Source: Chitinophaga parva (GTDB taxonomy: Bacteria > Bacteroidota > Bacteroidia > Chitinophagales > Chitinophagaceae). From it: DNA of 64,000 bases. The stretch lies in NCBI RefSeq assembly GCF_003071345.1, contig NZ_QCYK01000003.1, positions 434,001 through 498,000 on the forward strand, in the 5' to 3' direction. Shown in pieces: positions 49,367-57,496 of the stretch. The notes under the pieces were generated by a model. It worked only from the letters and a program-made list of their open reading frames with translations. It was not told where the DNA came from and ran no database searches. Made by a program: the position numbers and the translations under genes. How positions within the stretch are numbered: position 1 is the first letter of the stretch; every line of letters begins with the position of its first letter.

Positions 49367-49822
49367 ATGGCACTTTTTGTAAACAACCAGATCCACTTCA
49401 ACGCGCCCGTGGCGCGGGTTTGGGATTACCTCGTGAATCCTGCACAGACCAAGAAATACATGTTTGGCTGTGAAGCCCTGTCCGACTGGCAGCCCGGCAG
49501 CCCCCTTATCTGGAAAGGCAATTTCAACGGGGTGGAGCTGGTAGCCGTAAAAGGGAATGTAGTGGAGATAGAGCCGGAAAGAAAGCTGGTGTACACCACG
49601 TTTGATCCCAACAACCCATCCCTGGAAGACCTGCCGGAAAACTACCTGACGGTTACGTACCGCCTGGAGCCCAAAGACGGCGGCACGGACTTTTATGTGC
49701 AGCAGGGCGATTTTTCTACGGTGGCCAACGGGGACGCCCGTTACAAGGATGCCAGCAACAATGGAGAGGGCTGGATGCCGCTGCTAATAGAGATCAAAAA
49801 ACTGGTGGAAGCAGCAAACTGA
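49367..49822 (+). CDS. SRPBCC/AHSA1-type protein
   Basis: A 151-residue soluble START/Bet v1-like protein: NNQIHFNAPVARVWDYLVNPAQTKKYMFG (first strand and helices), then LIWKGNFNGVELVAVKGNVVEIEPERKLVYTTF, and the long C-terminal helix GWMPLLIEIKKLVEAAN. It fits AHSA1-like SRPBCC domain proteins, which bind hydrophobic ligands; substrate unknown. It precedes the Crp/Fnr gene by 54 bp on the same strand. Confidence 0.83.
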   Translation: MALFVNNQIHFNAPVARVWDYLVNPAQTKKYMFGCEALSDWQPGSPLIWKGNFNGVELVAVKGNVVEIEPERKLVYTTFDPNNPSLEDLPENYLTVTYRLEPKDGGTDFYVQQGDFSTVANGDARYKDASNNGEGWMPLLIEIKKLVEAAN

Positions 49823-49876
49823 CCCACGTTTTATGCAGGTTTAGCGTTATCTTCCGGCCTTATTAATACCGCTTGT

Positions 49877-50458
49877 ATGTTTGAACCGCTGGATCGCTTT
49901 GTGGCGCGTTACATCACGCTCACCCCGGAGGAAACGGAGTTGTACCATTCCCTTTTTACGTTGAAAAAAGTGAAGAAAAAGCAATTCCTGCTGCGGGAAG
50001 GGGAGGTGTGCGATTTTGAGGCCTACATTCTGAAAGGCTGTATCCGCGCGTATTACACGGACAAGGAAGGGAAGGAAACGGTACTGCTTTTTGCCGTGGA
50101 AGACTGGTGGGTGAGTGACCTGAGCAGCTTCATGGACCGCAAGCCTTCCAACCTTTATATTGAAACCCTGGAAGACTGCGAGTTGCTGGTGATCGATTTT
50201 ATCAGCAAGGGTATTTTGTTTGAGAGCATTCCCAAGTTTGAAAAGTTATTCCGTATCCTGGTACAACGTTCGCTCGGCGTGCTGCAACAACGGTTTTATG
50301 CATCCGTGTCGCAGACCGCCGAGGAGCGTTATATTAATTTTACAGCACGTTATCCCCAGCTGTTGCAGCGCATTCCACAACACCAGATTGCCCGTTACCT
50401 CGGCGTTTCGCCGGAGTTCCTGAGTAAGGTCAGGGGCGCCATGGCTAAGCGGCATTAA
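49877..50458 (+). CDS. Crp/Fnr-family transcriptional regulator
   Basis: A 193-residue protein. The N-terminal cyclic-nucleotide-binding-type beta-roll has KKKQFLLREGEVCDFEAYILKGCIRAYYTDKEGKETVLLF. A dimer helix follows, then a short C-terminal HTH (QIARYLGVSPEFLSKVRG). The ligand pocket lacks an obvious cAMP-binding RT pair, as in many Bacteroidota homologues. Its stop overlaps the convergent hydrolase by 14 bp. Confidence 0.85.
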   Translation: MFEPLDRFVARYITLTPEETELYHSLFTLKKVKKKQFLLREGEVCDFEAYILKGCIRAYYTDKEGKETVLLFAVEDWWVSDLSSFMDRKPSNLYIETLEDCELLVIDFISKGILFESIPKFEKLFRILVQRSLGVLQQRFYASVSQTAEERYINFTARYPQLLQRIPQHQIARYLGVSPEFLSKVRGAMAKRH

Positions 50459-51074
50459 ATATCACTTCATTCACTACATCCAGCTCATCCTGTGAAATGG
50501 TATGCCCCATGTGGGGATAGATCTTCGTATATACGTTCGCGTGTTTTTCCTGTAAAAGTTTGGTGCTTTCCTGTACACGGGGCACGGGCACGTGCATGTC
50601 CGGGTCACTGCTGCCTATGAAAATGGGCGTGCCGGCAAAGTCGCCCTGGGCATAGGTGGCAGGGTTTACCTTGTCACCTATGAGGCCCCCGGTGAAGGCT
50701 GCTATACCGCCCCAGCGGGTGGCGTTGCGGGTGGTAAATTCCAGGGTAAGGCAGGCGCCCTGGGAGAAGCCGAGGAAGTAAATGTTTTCGTTTGGAATGC
50801 CTTGTGCGTTCAGGTCCTTGACAATGTCACCCACCATTTGCAGGGCGCTGCCAAGATAAGGTTCATTCTGCGAAGTGGGCGCCAGGAAAGAGTAGGGGTA
50901 CCAGCTGTTGCCGGTGGCCTGGGGTGCTATCAGCGTATAGTCCTTCACGTGAAGGTGTGCGGCCAGGGAGAGAATGTCTTCTGCACTGCCGCCCCTGCCG
51001 TGGATCATCACCAGGACCTTGCCGGTGGCGCTTAAGGGAGCGCCGCCGGTCAAGAACTGTTTTTTATGCATCAT
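50445..51074 (-). CDS. Alpha/beta hydrolase, MhqD/YpfH-like carboxylesterase
   Basis: A 209-residue hydrolase of the phospholipase/carboxylesterase family. Oxyanion region LVMIHGRGGSAEDIL, nucleophile elbow FLGFSQGACL (Ser near residue 105), acid GSSDPDMHVPV, and His in PHMGHTISQDE. It is the last gene of an operon with a ring-cleaving dioxygenase, a receiver-like protein and a pirin. The same enzyme types are grouped in MhqR-type regulons of Bacillus, so it may hydrolyse quinone or azo-compound adducts. Confidence 0.87.
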   Translation of the reverse strand: MMHKKQFLTGGAPLSATGKVLVMIHGRGGSAEDILSLAAHLHVKDYTLIAPQATGNSWYPYSFLAPTSQNEPYLGSALQMVGDIVKDLNAQGIPNENIYFLGFSQGACLTLEFTTRNATRWGGIAAFTGGLIGDKVNPATYAQGDFAGTPIFIGSSDPDMHVPVPRVQESTKLLQEKHANVYTKIYPHMGHTISQDELDVVNEVIFNAA

Positions 51075-51088
51075 GCTTGTTTTAAAGG

Positions 51089-52027
51089 TTATTGAATTTT
51101 CACCAGGGTACGTTCCAGTTCTGCGCGCAGGTGTTCATGTTGTGCGGGCAGTTTCAGGTGGGTGCCCAGTTCGTTCAGCGGCTCGTCCACGGTGAAACCG
51201 GGATTATCAGTGGCCAGCTCAAAGAGTACGCCACCGGGCTCGCGGAAGTACAGGGAGAAGAAGTAATCACGGTTGATCTTAGGCGTAATGTGGAGGCCCT
51301 TACGCAGGATCTTTTCACGGAACTCCATCAGGATGTTGTCGTTCTTCACGCGGAAAGCCACGTGGTGGTTGGTGCCCCCGGCATTGAGGCCGCGGGGCTC
51401 GCCGGGAATTTCCACCAGGTCTACGATGGCCGCAGCATCTACCGCCTTGGTGATGTAGCGGTAACGGTTGCCTTCCTGTTCCAGCAGTTCGTAACCAAAG
51501 ATGTCAGTAAGGATAGCGGCGGTGGGCTTCACGTTATTCAGCGTAAGGGTTACCGCGTGGAATCCTTTGGTGGCGGCATTCGCGTCCACTTCCGGAGTGG
51601 TCCATCCCTGGCGGTTATCGCCGGTTTTGGATACTACGAGGTTCAGGTTCAGCCCGTCCGGGTCCTGGAAGGGCAGGATGATCTCACCCATGCGCTCGGC
51701 CTGTTCACCGGCTTTTACATTCTTTTCCTTGAAGCGTGCGGCCCAGAAAGGCAGGCTGCCTTCGGGCACCGCGTAGCTGATCTCCGTGGCCATACCTGCA
51801 CCGGGGCGGCCGGCAGGAATGCCTTCCCAGGGGAAGAAAGTGAGGATGGTGCCAGGCGTACCCTGTTCATTACCAAAGTAGAAGTGGTAAGTACCGGGAT
51901 CGTCAAAGTTCACCGTCTTTTTCACCATGCGCAGGCCCAGGGTCTGCGTGTAAAAATTATGGTTGGTAACGGCATTGCCCGCAATGGCAGTGATGTGGTG
52001 GAGGCCTAAGATGGTATTATCGTTCAT
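51089..52027 (-). CDS. Ring-cleaving dioxygenase, MhqO/MhqA-like (VOC fold)
   Basis: A 312-residue protein with two paired glyoxalase modules. Metal ligands are visible: His in GLHHITAIAG near residue 10, His in NHHVAFRVKND near residue 217, and Glu in GGVLFELATDNPGF. Typical members are hydroquinone or catechol dioxygenases. The gene lies 14 bp upstream of the MhqD-like esterase and 12 bp after the receiver-like gene in a four-gene operon. Confidence 0.88.
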   Translation of the reverse strand: MNDNTILGLHHITAIAGNAVTNHNFYTQTLGLRMVKKTVNFDDPGTYHFYFGNEQGTPGTILTFFPWEGIPAGRPGAGMATEISYAVPEGSLPFWAARFKEKNVKAGEQAERMGEIILPFQDPDGLNLNLVVSKTGDNRQGWTTPEVDANAATKGFHAVTLTLNNVKPTAAILTDIFGYELLEQEGNRYRYITKAVDAAAIVDLVEIPGEPRGLNAGGTNHHVAFRVKNDNILMEFREKILRKGLHITPKINRDYFFSLYFREPGGVLFELATDNPGFTVDEPLNELGTHLKLPAQHEHLRAELERTLVKIQ

Positions 52028-52039
52028 GATGGTGTGTTT

Positions 52040-52372
52040 TTAAAGTGAAAGGGTAATGTTATGTTCAGCCAGCAGGTTGCGGATCTCGGCTTCCAGTAAG
52101 CCGCTGCCGCCGCCATAGTGCTGGGAAATGATGAGGTCCGGTTTGCGTTGCAGCAGGTGGCGCCACAGGGCTGTTTCCTCGCCGGGGGAAATGCCTGCGC
52201 AGAGCAGCACGATGTCGAACGGTGTTTGCTGCAAGGCCTGCAGGGCGGCTTCATCGCTGGTGACGGCCAGCCCGTACCAGGCTTCGTGGCTGTTGAGCAG
52301 CCTTTCCACAACAGCCATGATGGCGGCGTTGCGACCTACGGCTAATACGTTGAGATGATCTATCGCTTTCAT
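52040..52372 (-). CDS. Receiver-like domain protein lacking the phosphoacceptor Asp
   Basis: A 110-residue protein with a flavodoxin-like alternation: LNVLAVGRNAAIMAVVERLLN, then ALQQTPFDIVLLCAGISPGEE, then DLIISQHYGGGSGLLEAEIRNLL. The strand FDIVLL matches strand 3 of response-regulator receivers, but the aspartate that should follow is Cys-Ala, and the acidic pair of strand 1 is replaced by VGRN. It cannot be phosphorylated in the usual way. Conserved HYGGGSGLLEAE is unusual for receivers. It is the second gene in the pirin-dioxygenase-esterase operon. Role unknown. Confidence 0.6.
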   Translation of the reverse strand: MKAIDHLNVLAVGRNAAIMAVVERLLNSHEAWYGLAVTSDEAALQALQQTPFDIVLLCAGISPGEETALWRHLLQRKPDLIISQHYGGGSGLLEAEIRNLLAEHNITLSL

Positions 52373-52400
52373 GATGTGTACTTTTTTTACGGATAAAAGA

Positions 52401-53123
52401 TCAAAGCGTCATGGGAATTTCCATCAGCAAGATCGTAGCTGCGTTGGCGTTAGCCTGGATGCTGATCTCACCATTGATGTCTGAAATGCCCAGCCCATCG
52501 CGGGTTTCCAGCAATTGCCCGTCTACCGTGAAGCTGCCGCTGATCACGAATACATACAAGCCATTGTCTTTTCTGCGCAGCGTGTAAGACACGGTTTCAC
52601 CCTGGTCAAAGTTGCCCATGTGAAACCAGGCATCCTGTTGTATCTGCCCGCCGGCGTCTGTTGCATCCGGGGAAAGGAGCTGTTGCAACCGGTGTGCACG
52701 GCCGGCGGGGTCGGGGGTGAACTGCTGGTAGCGTGGTTTTACGTTCAATGTTTTGGGAAATACCCAGATCTGCAGGAAGGCGGCGTCCTGGTCGGCATTG
52801 CCATTGTATTCACTGTGGAATACGCCTTCACCGGTGCTCATGATCTGGATGTCGCCCGCTTCAATACGCTTTTCGTTACCCAGGTTGTCTTTATGTTCCA
52901 GCGCGCCCGCCAGGGGGATGCTGATGATCTCCATATTATCGTGCGGGTGCTCGCCAAAACCGCGTCCACCAGCTACCACATCATCATTCATTACCCGCAG
53001 GGTGCCAAAGCGGATGCGGTCCGGGTTGTACTGGCCGGCGAAGCTGAAGGTCTGCGCGCTTTTGAGCCAGCCATGGTCCAGGATGGCGCGCTGGCCGGCC
53101 TTGTGTAAAGTATAGTGTGCCAT
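52401..53123 (-). CDS. Pirin-family protein (YhhW-like quercetinase type)
   Basis: A 240-residue bicupin. Metal-binding residues of the N-cupin are visible: GEHPHDNMEIISIPL (two His) and MSTGEGVFHSEYN (His and Glu), as in E. coli YhhW. The FSFAGQYNPDRIRFGTLRVMNDD opening is characteristic. Members oxidise flavonols or act as iron sensors. It is the first gene of the four-gene operon, whose promoter lies upstream at about 53150. Confidence 0.9.
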   Translation of the reverse strand: MAHYTLHKAGQRAILDHGWLKSAQTFSFAGQYNPDRIRFGTLRVMNDDVVAGGRGFGEHPHDNMEIISIPLAGALEHKDNLGNEKRIEAGDIQIMSTGEGVFHSEYNGNADQDAAFLQIWVFPKTLNVKPRYQQFTPDPAGRAHRLQQLLSPDATDAGGQIQQDAWFHMGNFDQGETVSYTLRRKDNGLYVFVISGSFTVDGQLLETRDGLGISDINGEISIQANANAATILLMEIPMTL

Positions 53124-53143
53124 GTGTTTCGTTGTTTGTGATA

Positions 53144-53151
53144 CAAATGTA
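53144..53151 (-). promoter_or_regulatory. -7 box of the pirin operon
   Basis: On the minus strand TACATTTG matches TAnnTTTG exactly, 20 bp upstream of the pirin ATG. A -33 partner is not clear. Confidence 0.45.
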
Positions 53152-53303
53152 CAGTGACCGGTACCCGCAATCCATTGAACTAGGTTAAGAAATCAGCGGC
53201 TGCAAACCTACGGCCCCGGGAGCGGGGGATTTTGTTGGAATGGTAGTTTTTGTAGTATTTATAAAACACGCACGCATTATTTTTGCAGAAACCTTCCCGT
53301 CAC

Positions 53304-54341
53304 ATGCCGTTATCATTCCCCCGCACAGGCTATTTCCTATGCCTGTTGTTGTGCTGTACTTCCCTGAAAACCGCCGCCCAGCTGGCGCACCGCCTGGATT
53401 CGCTGTTGCAGGCGGACACACCCCGCGCATTCAATGGCGTAGTGCTGGTGGAGCAAAAAGGCAGGATCATTTATTACAAAGCAAAAGGCGAAGCCAATCG
53501 TGAAAAACACATTCCGCTGAAAAAGGAAGATGTGTTTATCATCGGTTCCCTCAGCAAGCAGATCACCGCGGTGCTGGTGCTGCAGGAAATGGAAAAAGGG
53601 CACCTGCACTTAACCGATACCCTGCACCGTCTTTTGCCCGGACTGAAAGCGCCCTGGGCCGATTCCATTACCCTGGAGCAGCTGCTCACCCACACCTCGG
53701 GACTGGGCTCGCCGCCAGATGAAGCCGCGCCCCTGCTTTCACGCCCCGGCACGGAATTTCACTACTCCAATTACAACTTTATGTTGCTGGCCCAGGTAGC
53801 CGCCCACACCAGTGGCAAGCTGTATGAAGCGCTGGTAAAGGACCTTTTCAAACGCTGTGGCATGAAGCATTCCAGCCCACCCAGGGGCTACCACGGCCCC
53901 CTGGTGACGGACTACGCAGAAATGCCGGATGGTACCTGGCAGGTGGCGGATAACATCCTGGAACTGGCCGCCCCGTATGGCCCCAGTGGCGCCACCATTT
54001 CTACGGCGGCCGACCTGCTGCGCTGGAACCACTGTCTGCATGGCGGAAAACTGCTGCAGCCGGCCACTTACCAGCTGATGACCAGCCGGCATGCCAGCCG
54101 CCAGGGCCACCGCTGGGGCGATGTAGGCTACGGTTTTGGGGTGCAGGTGGACAGCATTGGCAATATCCCGGAGATCAGCCACAATGGCAACTTTGCAGGT
54201 TTTATTGCTACGGATATCTACCTGCCGCAAAGCGTGACCAGCATCATCATCCTGGAAAATGTGAATGCACAAAACCAGGACCGCAACCGCACTTTTTACT
54301 ACCACGACCTCATCCGGGAATGGGTACGGCAGCAACTTTAA
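53304..54341 (+). CDS. Serine hydrolase, beta-lactamase/PBP4-like
   Basis: A 345-residue secreted protein with an N-terminal signal (residues about 8-28). Motifs of the class C beta-lactamase-like family: IIGSLSKQITAVLVLQEM (SxxK, Ser/Lys near residue 79), LLTHTSGLGSPP, and FHYSNYNFMLLAQV (YxN). The third motif is HNGNFAGF. It may be a D-aminopeptidase, esterase or cell-wall hydrolase rather than an antibiotic-inactivating enzyme. A -7-like TATTTTTG (53278-53285) precedes the ATG by 18 bp. Confidence 0.87.
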   Translation: MPLSFPRTGYFLCLLLCCTSLKTAAQLAHRLDSLLQADTPRAFNGVVLVEQKGRIIYYKAKGEANREKHIPLKKEDVFIIGSLSKQITAVLVLQEMEKGHLHLTDTLHRLLPGLKAPWADSITLEQLLTHTSGLGSPPDEAAPLLSRPGTEFHYSNYNFMLLAQVAAHTSGKLYEALVKDLFKRCGMKHSSPPRGYHGPLVTDYAEMPDGTWQVADNILELAAPYGPSGATISTAADLLRWNHCLHGGKLLQPATYQLMTSRHASRQGHRWGDVGYGFGVQVDSIGNIPEISHNGNFAGFIATDIYLPQSVTSIIILENVNAQNQDRNRTFYYHDLIREWVRQQL

Positions 54342-54342
54342 T

Positions 54343-54372
54343 TTTGTGAAACCATTTGGTTACGTATATTTG
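54343..54372 (+). promoter_or_regulatory. Promoter of the SRPBCC gene
   Basis: TTTG (54343-54346), 18-bp spacer, TATATTTG (54365-54372). It lies directly after the serine hydrolase stop and leaves a leader of about 63 bases. Confidence 0.7.
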
Positions 54373-54439
54373 TTGTGCAGCGCTGGTCCGCGGCCGGGCT
54401 GATTATTGTACTTGTTTTTTATCACCAAATCATCGTACC

Positions 54440-54874
54440 ATGGCAAACACACCGCTGGTAGTGGAGCGTATTTACAATGCCCCCGCAAACACTGTATGGG
54501 AGGCGCTTACAGATAATAATAAACTGAAGCAATGGTATTTCCAGCTGGAGGAATTCCGCCCGGAAATAGGCTTTGTATTTACATTCATGGGCGGTGATAA
54601 GACCACCCAGTACAAGCATATCTGCGAAGTAACGCAGGTGGTGCCGGGTAAGAAACTGGCCTACACCTGGCGTTACGACGGCTATCCCGGCAATTCCGAA
54701 GTAAGCTTTGAACTGTTCCCAGAAGGGGATAAGACCCGCCTGAAGCTGACCCATACCGGCCTTGAGACCTTTGCGGCCGACAAGGACAAGAACTTCCGCG
54801 TGGAAAGCTTCAACAACGGCTGGACCTTCATCCTGGGTACCAACCTGGCCAATTTCCTGGAAGGCAAAAAGTAA
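54440..54874 (+). CDS. SRPBCC/AHSA1-type protein
   Basis: A 144-residue soluble START-like protein: VVERIYNAPANTVWEALTDNNKLKQWYF opens the domain, and the FVFTFMGGDKTTQYKH and KKLAYTWRYDGYPGNSEVSFEL strands are typical of AHSA1. The C-terminal helix is SFNNGWTFILGTNLANFLEG. Start ATG 54440; the upstream frame is not protein-like. It is transcribed alone from its own promoter and ends at a terminator. Confidence 0.88.
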   Translation: MANTPLVVERIYNAPANTVWEALTDNNKLKQWYFQLEEFRPEIGFVFTFMGGDKTTQYKHICEVTQVVPGKKLAYTWRYDGYPGNSEVSFELFPEGDKTRLKLTHTGLETFAADKDKNFRVESFNNGWTFILGTNLANFLEGKK

Positions 54875-54891
54875 GCAGGTATATATTGCAG

Positions 54892-54920
54892 GCCGGGGCC
54901 CGCGGGTCCCGGCATTTTTG
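54892..54920 (+). terminator. Intrinsic terminator of the SRPBCC gene
   Basis: GCCGGGGCC (54892-54900) / GGTCCCGGC (54905-54913), one C:T mismatch, loop CGCG, then ATTTTTG. Confidence 0.7.
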
Positions 54921-54964
54921 TGCCCATAGCCGAAAACGATTTCGTAAATAAATACCCTGCATCG

Positions 54965-54996
54965 TTCGCTAACAAGCCATTTACCGGTTAGATTTG
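54965..54996 (+). promoter_or_regulatory. Promoter of the GH88 gene
   Basis: TAGATTTG (54989-54996) with a near -33 TTCG (54965-54968), 20-bp spacer, 27 bp before the ATG. Confidence 0.5.
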
Positions 54997-55023
54997 TCGC
55001 TTACCTACCATGTTTACAACGAT

Positions 55024-56187
55024 ATGAAATACTTCTTTGCAGGTCTCCTGCTTTCCACGTGTATGAGCGTCCACGCGCAGCGGAAGGTGGATGTGGCTAA
55101 ACAGCTGAAACTCGCCGCCCACCAATATCATGGCATGTTACAGGAGCTGGGCGATACCACTACCTTGTTCCCGCAGTCCATCAACCCGGATGGGAGCATG
55201 AAGAAAATGAAGAGCGACTGGTGGTGCAGTGGCTTCTTTGGGGGCAGCCTTTGGTACCTGTATGAGTACACGAAAGACACCTCCCTTAAAAGTGCTGCGG
55301 CAACCTGGACGGAAGCCGTATCCAAAGAACAATACAATACCGGTACCCACGACCTGGGCTTTATGCTGAACTGTTCCTTTGGGAATGGTTACCGCATTAC
55401 AAAGAACCCGGCTTACAGGCAGGTGCTGCTCAATGGCGCCCGGTCCCTCTCCACCCGTTTTAATCCCGCGGTAGGCGTGATCAAATCCTGGAATAATTTC
55501 AAAGGCTACAAATACCCGGTGATCATCGACAACATGATGAACCTGGAACTGCTTTGCTGGGCCACCCAGACCAGCGGGGATAAAAAGTTTGAAGACATCG
55601 CCCGAAAGCATGCGGATAAGACCATCAAAAATCATTTCCGCCCGGACTACAGCAGCTATCACGTGGTGTGCTACGACAGCGTGGGCAACGTACTGGCTAA
55701 AATGACCGCTCAGGGCTATGCAGACAGCTCTGCCTGGGCCCGCGGACAGGCCTGGGGCCTCTATGGCTACACCATGATGTACCGGGAAACGAAGGATAAA
55801 AGATACCTGGAACAAGCCAAGCACATCGCTGCTTTCTATATGCATCATCCCAATCTGCCGGCCGATAAAATTCCTTACTGGGATTTCAATGCACCACATT
55901 CCGACAACGAGCCCCGCGATGCTTCTGCTGCGGCCATCGTAGCTTCTGCACTGTTGGAGTTGCGCGGTTATGTACCGGCTGCATTAGGCAAAACGTATAC
56001 AGACTTTGCAGAAGCCACCCTGGTAAGCCTTTCCAGCCCTGAATATTTTGCGGCGGAGGGCAATCATCACTTCCTGATCAAGCACTGTACCGGCCATTTA
56101 CCCGGTCATTCAGAAATTGATACGCCGCTGATCTATGGGGATTATTATTACATAGAAGCGCTGCTGCGCTATAACAGGATAAAGTAG
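55024..56187 (+). CDS. Glycoside hydrolase family 88 (unsaturated glucuronyl hydrolase type)
   Basis: A 387-residue secreted enzyme: signal peptide (cut near VHAQ), then an (alpha/alpha)6 barrel. WWCSGFFGGSLWYLYEYT, the catalytic-Asp region VIIDNMMNLELL (near residue 169) and SSAWARGQAWGLYGYTMMY are family hallmarks. A C-terminal HCTGHLPGHSEIDTPLIYGDYYYIEALLR closes the active site. It removes unsaturated uronic acids left by lyases. No lyase is in the window. Start ATG 55024; a TTG at 54994 lies in the promoter. Confidence 0.92.
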   Translation: MKYFFAGLLLSTCMSVHAQRKVDVAKQLKLAAHQYHGMLQELGDTTTLFPQSINPDGSMKKMKSDWWCSGFFGGSLWYLYEYTKDTSLKSAAATWTEAVSKEQYNTGTHDLGFMLNCSFGNGYRITKNPAYRQVLLNGARSLSTRFNPAVGVIKSWNNFKGYKYPVIIDNMMNLELLCWATQTSGDKKFEDIARKHADKTIKNHFRPDYSSYHVVCYDSVGNVLAKMTAQGYADSSAWARGQAWGLYGYTMMYRETKDKRYLEQAKHIAAFYMHHPNLPADKIPYWDFNAPHSDNEPRDASAAAIVASALLELRGYVPAALGKTYTDFAEATLVSLSSPEYFAAEGNHHFLIKHCTGHLPGHSEIDTPLIYGDYYYIEALLRYNRIK

Positions 56188-56207
56188 GCATAACCTGACA
56201 AAGCTAT

Positions 56208-56250
56208 AATGTAAAAGGGAAGATCATACGCTGATCTTCCCTTTTACATT
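56208..56250. terminator. Bidirectional terminator with a 19-bp perfect stem
   Basis: AATGTAAAAGGGAAGATCA (56208-56226) pairs fully with 56232-56250 around a TACGC loop. A-rich and T-rich ends serve the convergent GH88 and DoxX-like genes. Confidence 0.9.
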
Positions 56251-56274
56251 TAAAGAATTTCCCTGAATGACCTG

Positions 56275-56676
56275 CTATGCAAATGCAGGGCCCTGTTGCA
56301 CACCCGCGGCCTTGTACTGCTGTATTTTGTGGTAACAGATGTAAGAGCCGGCAATGAAGACAAAGAAGATGATCATGGGCGCCCATTGCATAAAGGGAGT
56401 GCCACTACGGATGATGGAGTACGTGGCACCGGAGAGGTCGAAGGTAATGCCGGCGTAAGCCCATTCTTTGAGGCGGGGATAGCCGGGTATTACAATGGCG
56501 ATGACGCCCAGTATTTTGGCCACGCTCAGGAAAGGCATGATGTAGAGCGGGTAGCCCAGCCCTTTGAACAATTCTACACTTTTGGCATCGCCCATGAGAC
56601 CGGGGATGGAGAATACACCAAACATCAGGATGATAAAGGCGGTGAACACCCAATAAGCAATTTTGATCTTTTTCAT
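56275..56676 (-). CDS. DoxX-like inner-membrane protein
   Basis: A 133-residue protein with four membrane helices (about 6-24, 46-66, 74-90 and 99-116): KIAYWVFTAFIILMFGVFSIP, then LGYPLYIMPFLSVAKILGVIAIV, the conserved middle of DoxX-like proteins. Function in Bacteroidota is not established; relatives are tied to thiosulfate or disulfide stress. I start at ATG 56676. It is the second gene on this strand after the VOC gene (91 bp gap). Confidence 0.78.
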   Translation of the reverse strand: MKKIKIAYWVFTAFIILMFGVFSIPGLMGDAKSVELFKGLGYPLYIMPFLSVAKILGVIAIVIPGYPRLKEWAYAGITFDLSGATYSIIRSGTPFMQWAPMIIFFVFIAGSYICYHKIQQYKAAGVQQGPAFA

Positions 56677-56767
56677 ACAAAAGGTTTTAGAATGGCGTGA
56701 TAAAAAGGTGGCCACAGCGTTTCCCGCTGGCGGTGGACGGAGGCTGCTGTGGCCCTTGTAGAAGTAG

Positions 56768-57205
56768 TTATTTCCCGTGTTGGTCCTGGTTGTAATCGTG
56801 GTTGATCATCCACCGCACGCCCCACTTGTCTGTGAGCATGCCAAAATATGCGCCCCAGAACTGTTTGGACATGGGCAGTTGTACGGAGCCACCTTCAGAC
56901 AGGCCTGCAAAGATCTTGTCGGCTTCCGCATCGCTGTCCACAAACAGGCTGAGATAATGGTCATTGCCGGGATTGAATTTTTCCATGCGCTTGCCCACCA
57001 GGTCTGTGGCCATCAGTACGTTGCCTTTGCCAATGGGAAGGGCAATGTGCATGGCTTTTTCTTTTTCGGCTTCGGTGACATTTTCTTCAGAAGGGGCGTC
57101 TTTAAAACGTACAATGTTGTATTCCCCGCCAAATACTTTTTTGTAGTGGGTGAAGGCTTCCTCGGCGTTACCGGGATAGTTCAAGTAAGGATTTAAGGTT
57201 ACCAT
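56768..57205 (-). CDS. VOC-family protein, PhnB-like
   Basis: A 145-residue glyoxalase-fold protein: LNPYLNYPGNAEEAFTHYKKVFGGEYNIV at the N-terminus, MHIALPIGKGNVLMATD in the centre, and FWGAYFGMLTDKWGVRWMINHD at the end, as in PhnB/3-demethylubiquinone-like proteins. Metal ligands are partly replaced, so activity is uncertain. It is upstream of the DoxX-like gene on the same strand. Confidence 0.87.
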   Translation of the reverse strand: MVTLNPYLNYPGNAEEAFTHYKKVFGGEYNIVRFKDAPSEENVTEAEKEKAMHIALPIGKGNVLMATDLVGKRMEKFNPGNDHYLSLFVDSDAEADKIFAGLSEGGSVQLPMSKQFWGAYFGMLTDKWGVRWMINHDYNQDQHGK

Positions 57206-57496
57206 GTGAATGTGTATTTATTCGTTTTCTGCAACGGTTGTTTGCACCGTAAATGTAGAACAGTACCGGGTAAGATGCCGGGGCGATAAATGACAACTTG
57301 AGGGGGGAATCAGGACAACCTGCGGGTGGCGCTAAGCGTACCGGCCGGTTTAGCTGTAACAATGGGCTGTAGCGCGTTCCGGCCGGCTGGTCCCGTGCCC
57401 GGGAGCGCGTTTAAAACACACAATGGAACCTGGATGCAACAGGTAGGTGAAATGAGCCGTGGTATGCCTGCACATAAATGCGCCGGCCGGTGACGG

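Noticed and set aside
54994-55023. TTG start for the GH88 enzyme
   Set aside because: The TTG lies inside the -7 box TAGATTTG; ATG 55024 begins the signal peptide.
57206-57496. Possible gene between the VOC and P-loop genes
   Set aside because: No frame with start, length or composition of a gene was found; only GC-rich sequence with small imperfect repeats is seen.
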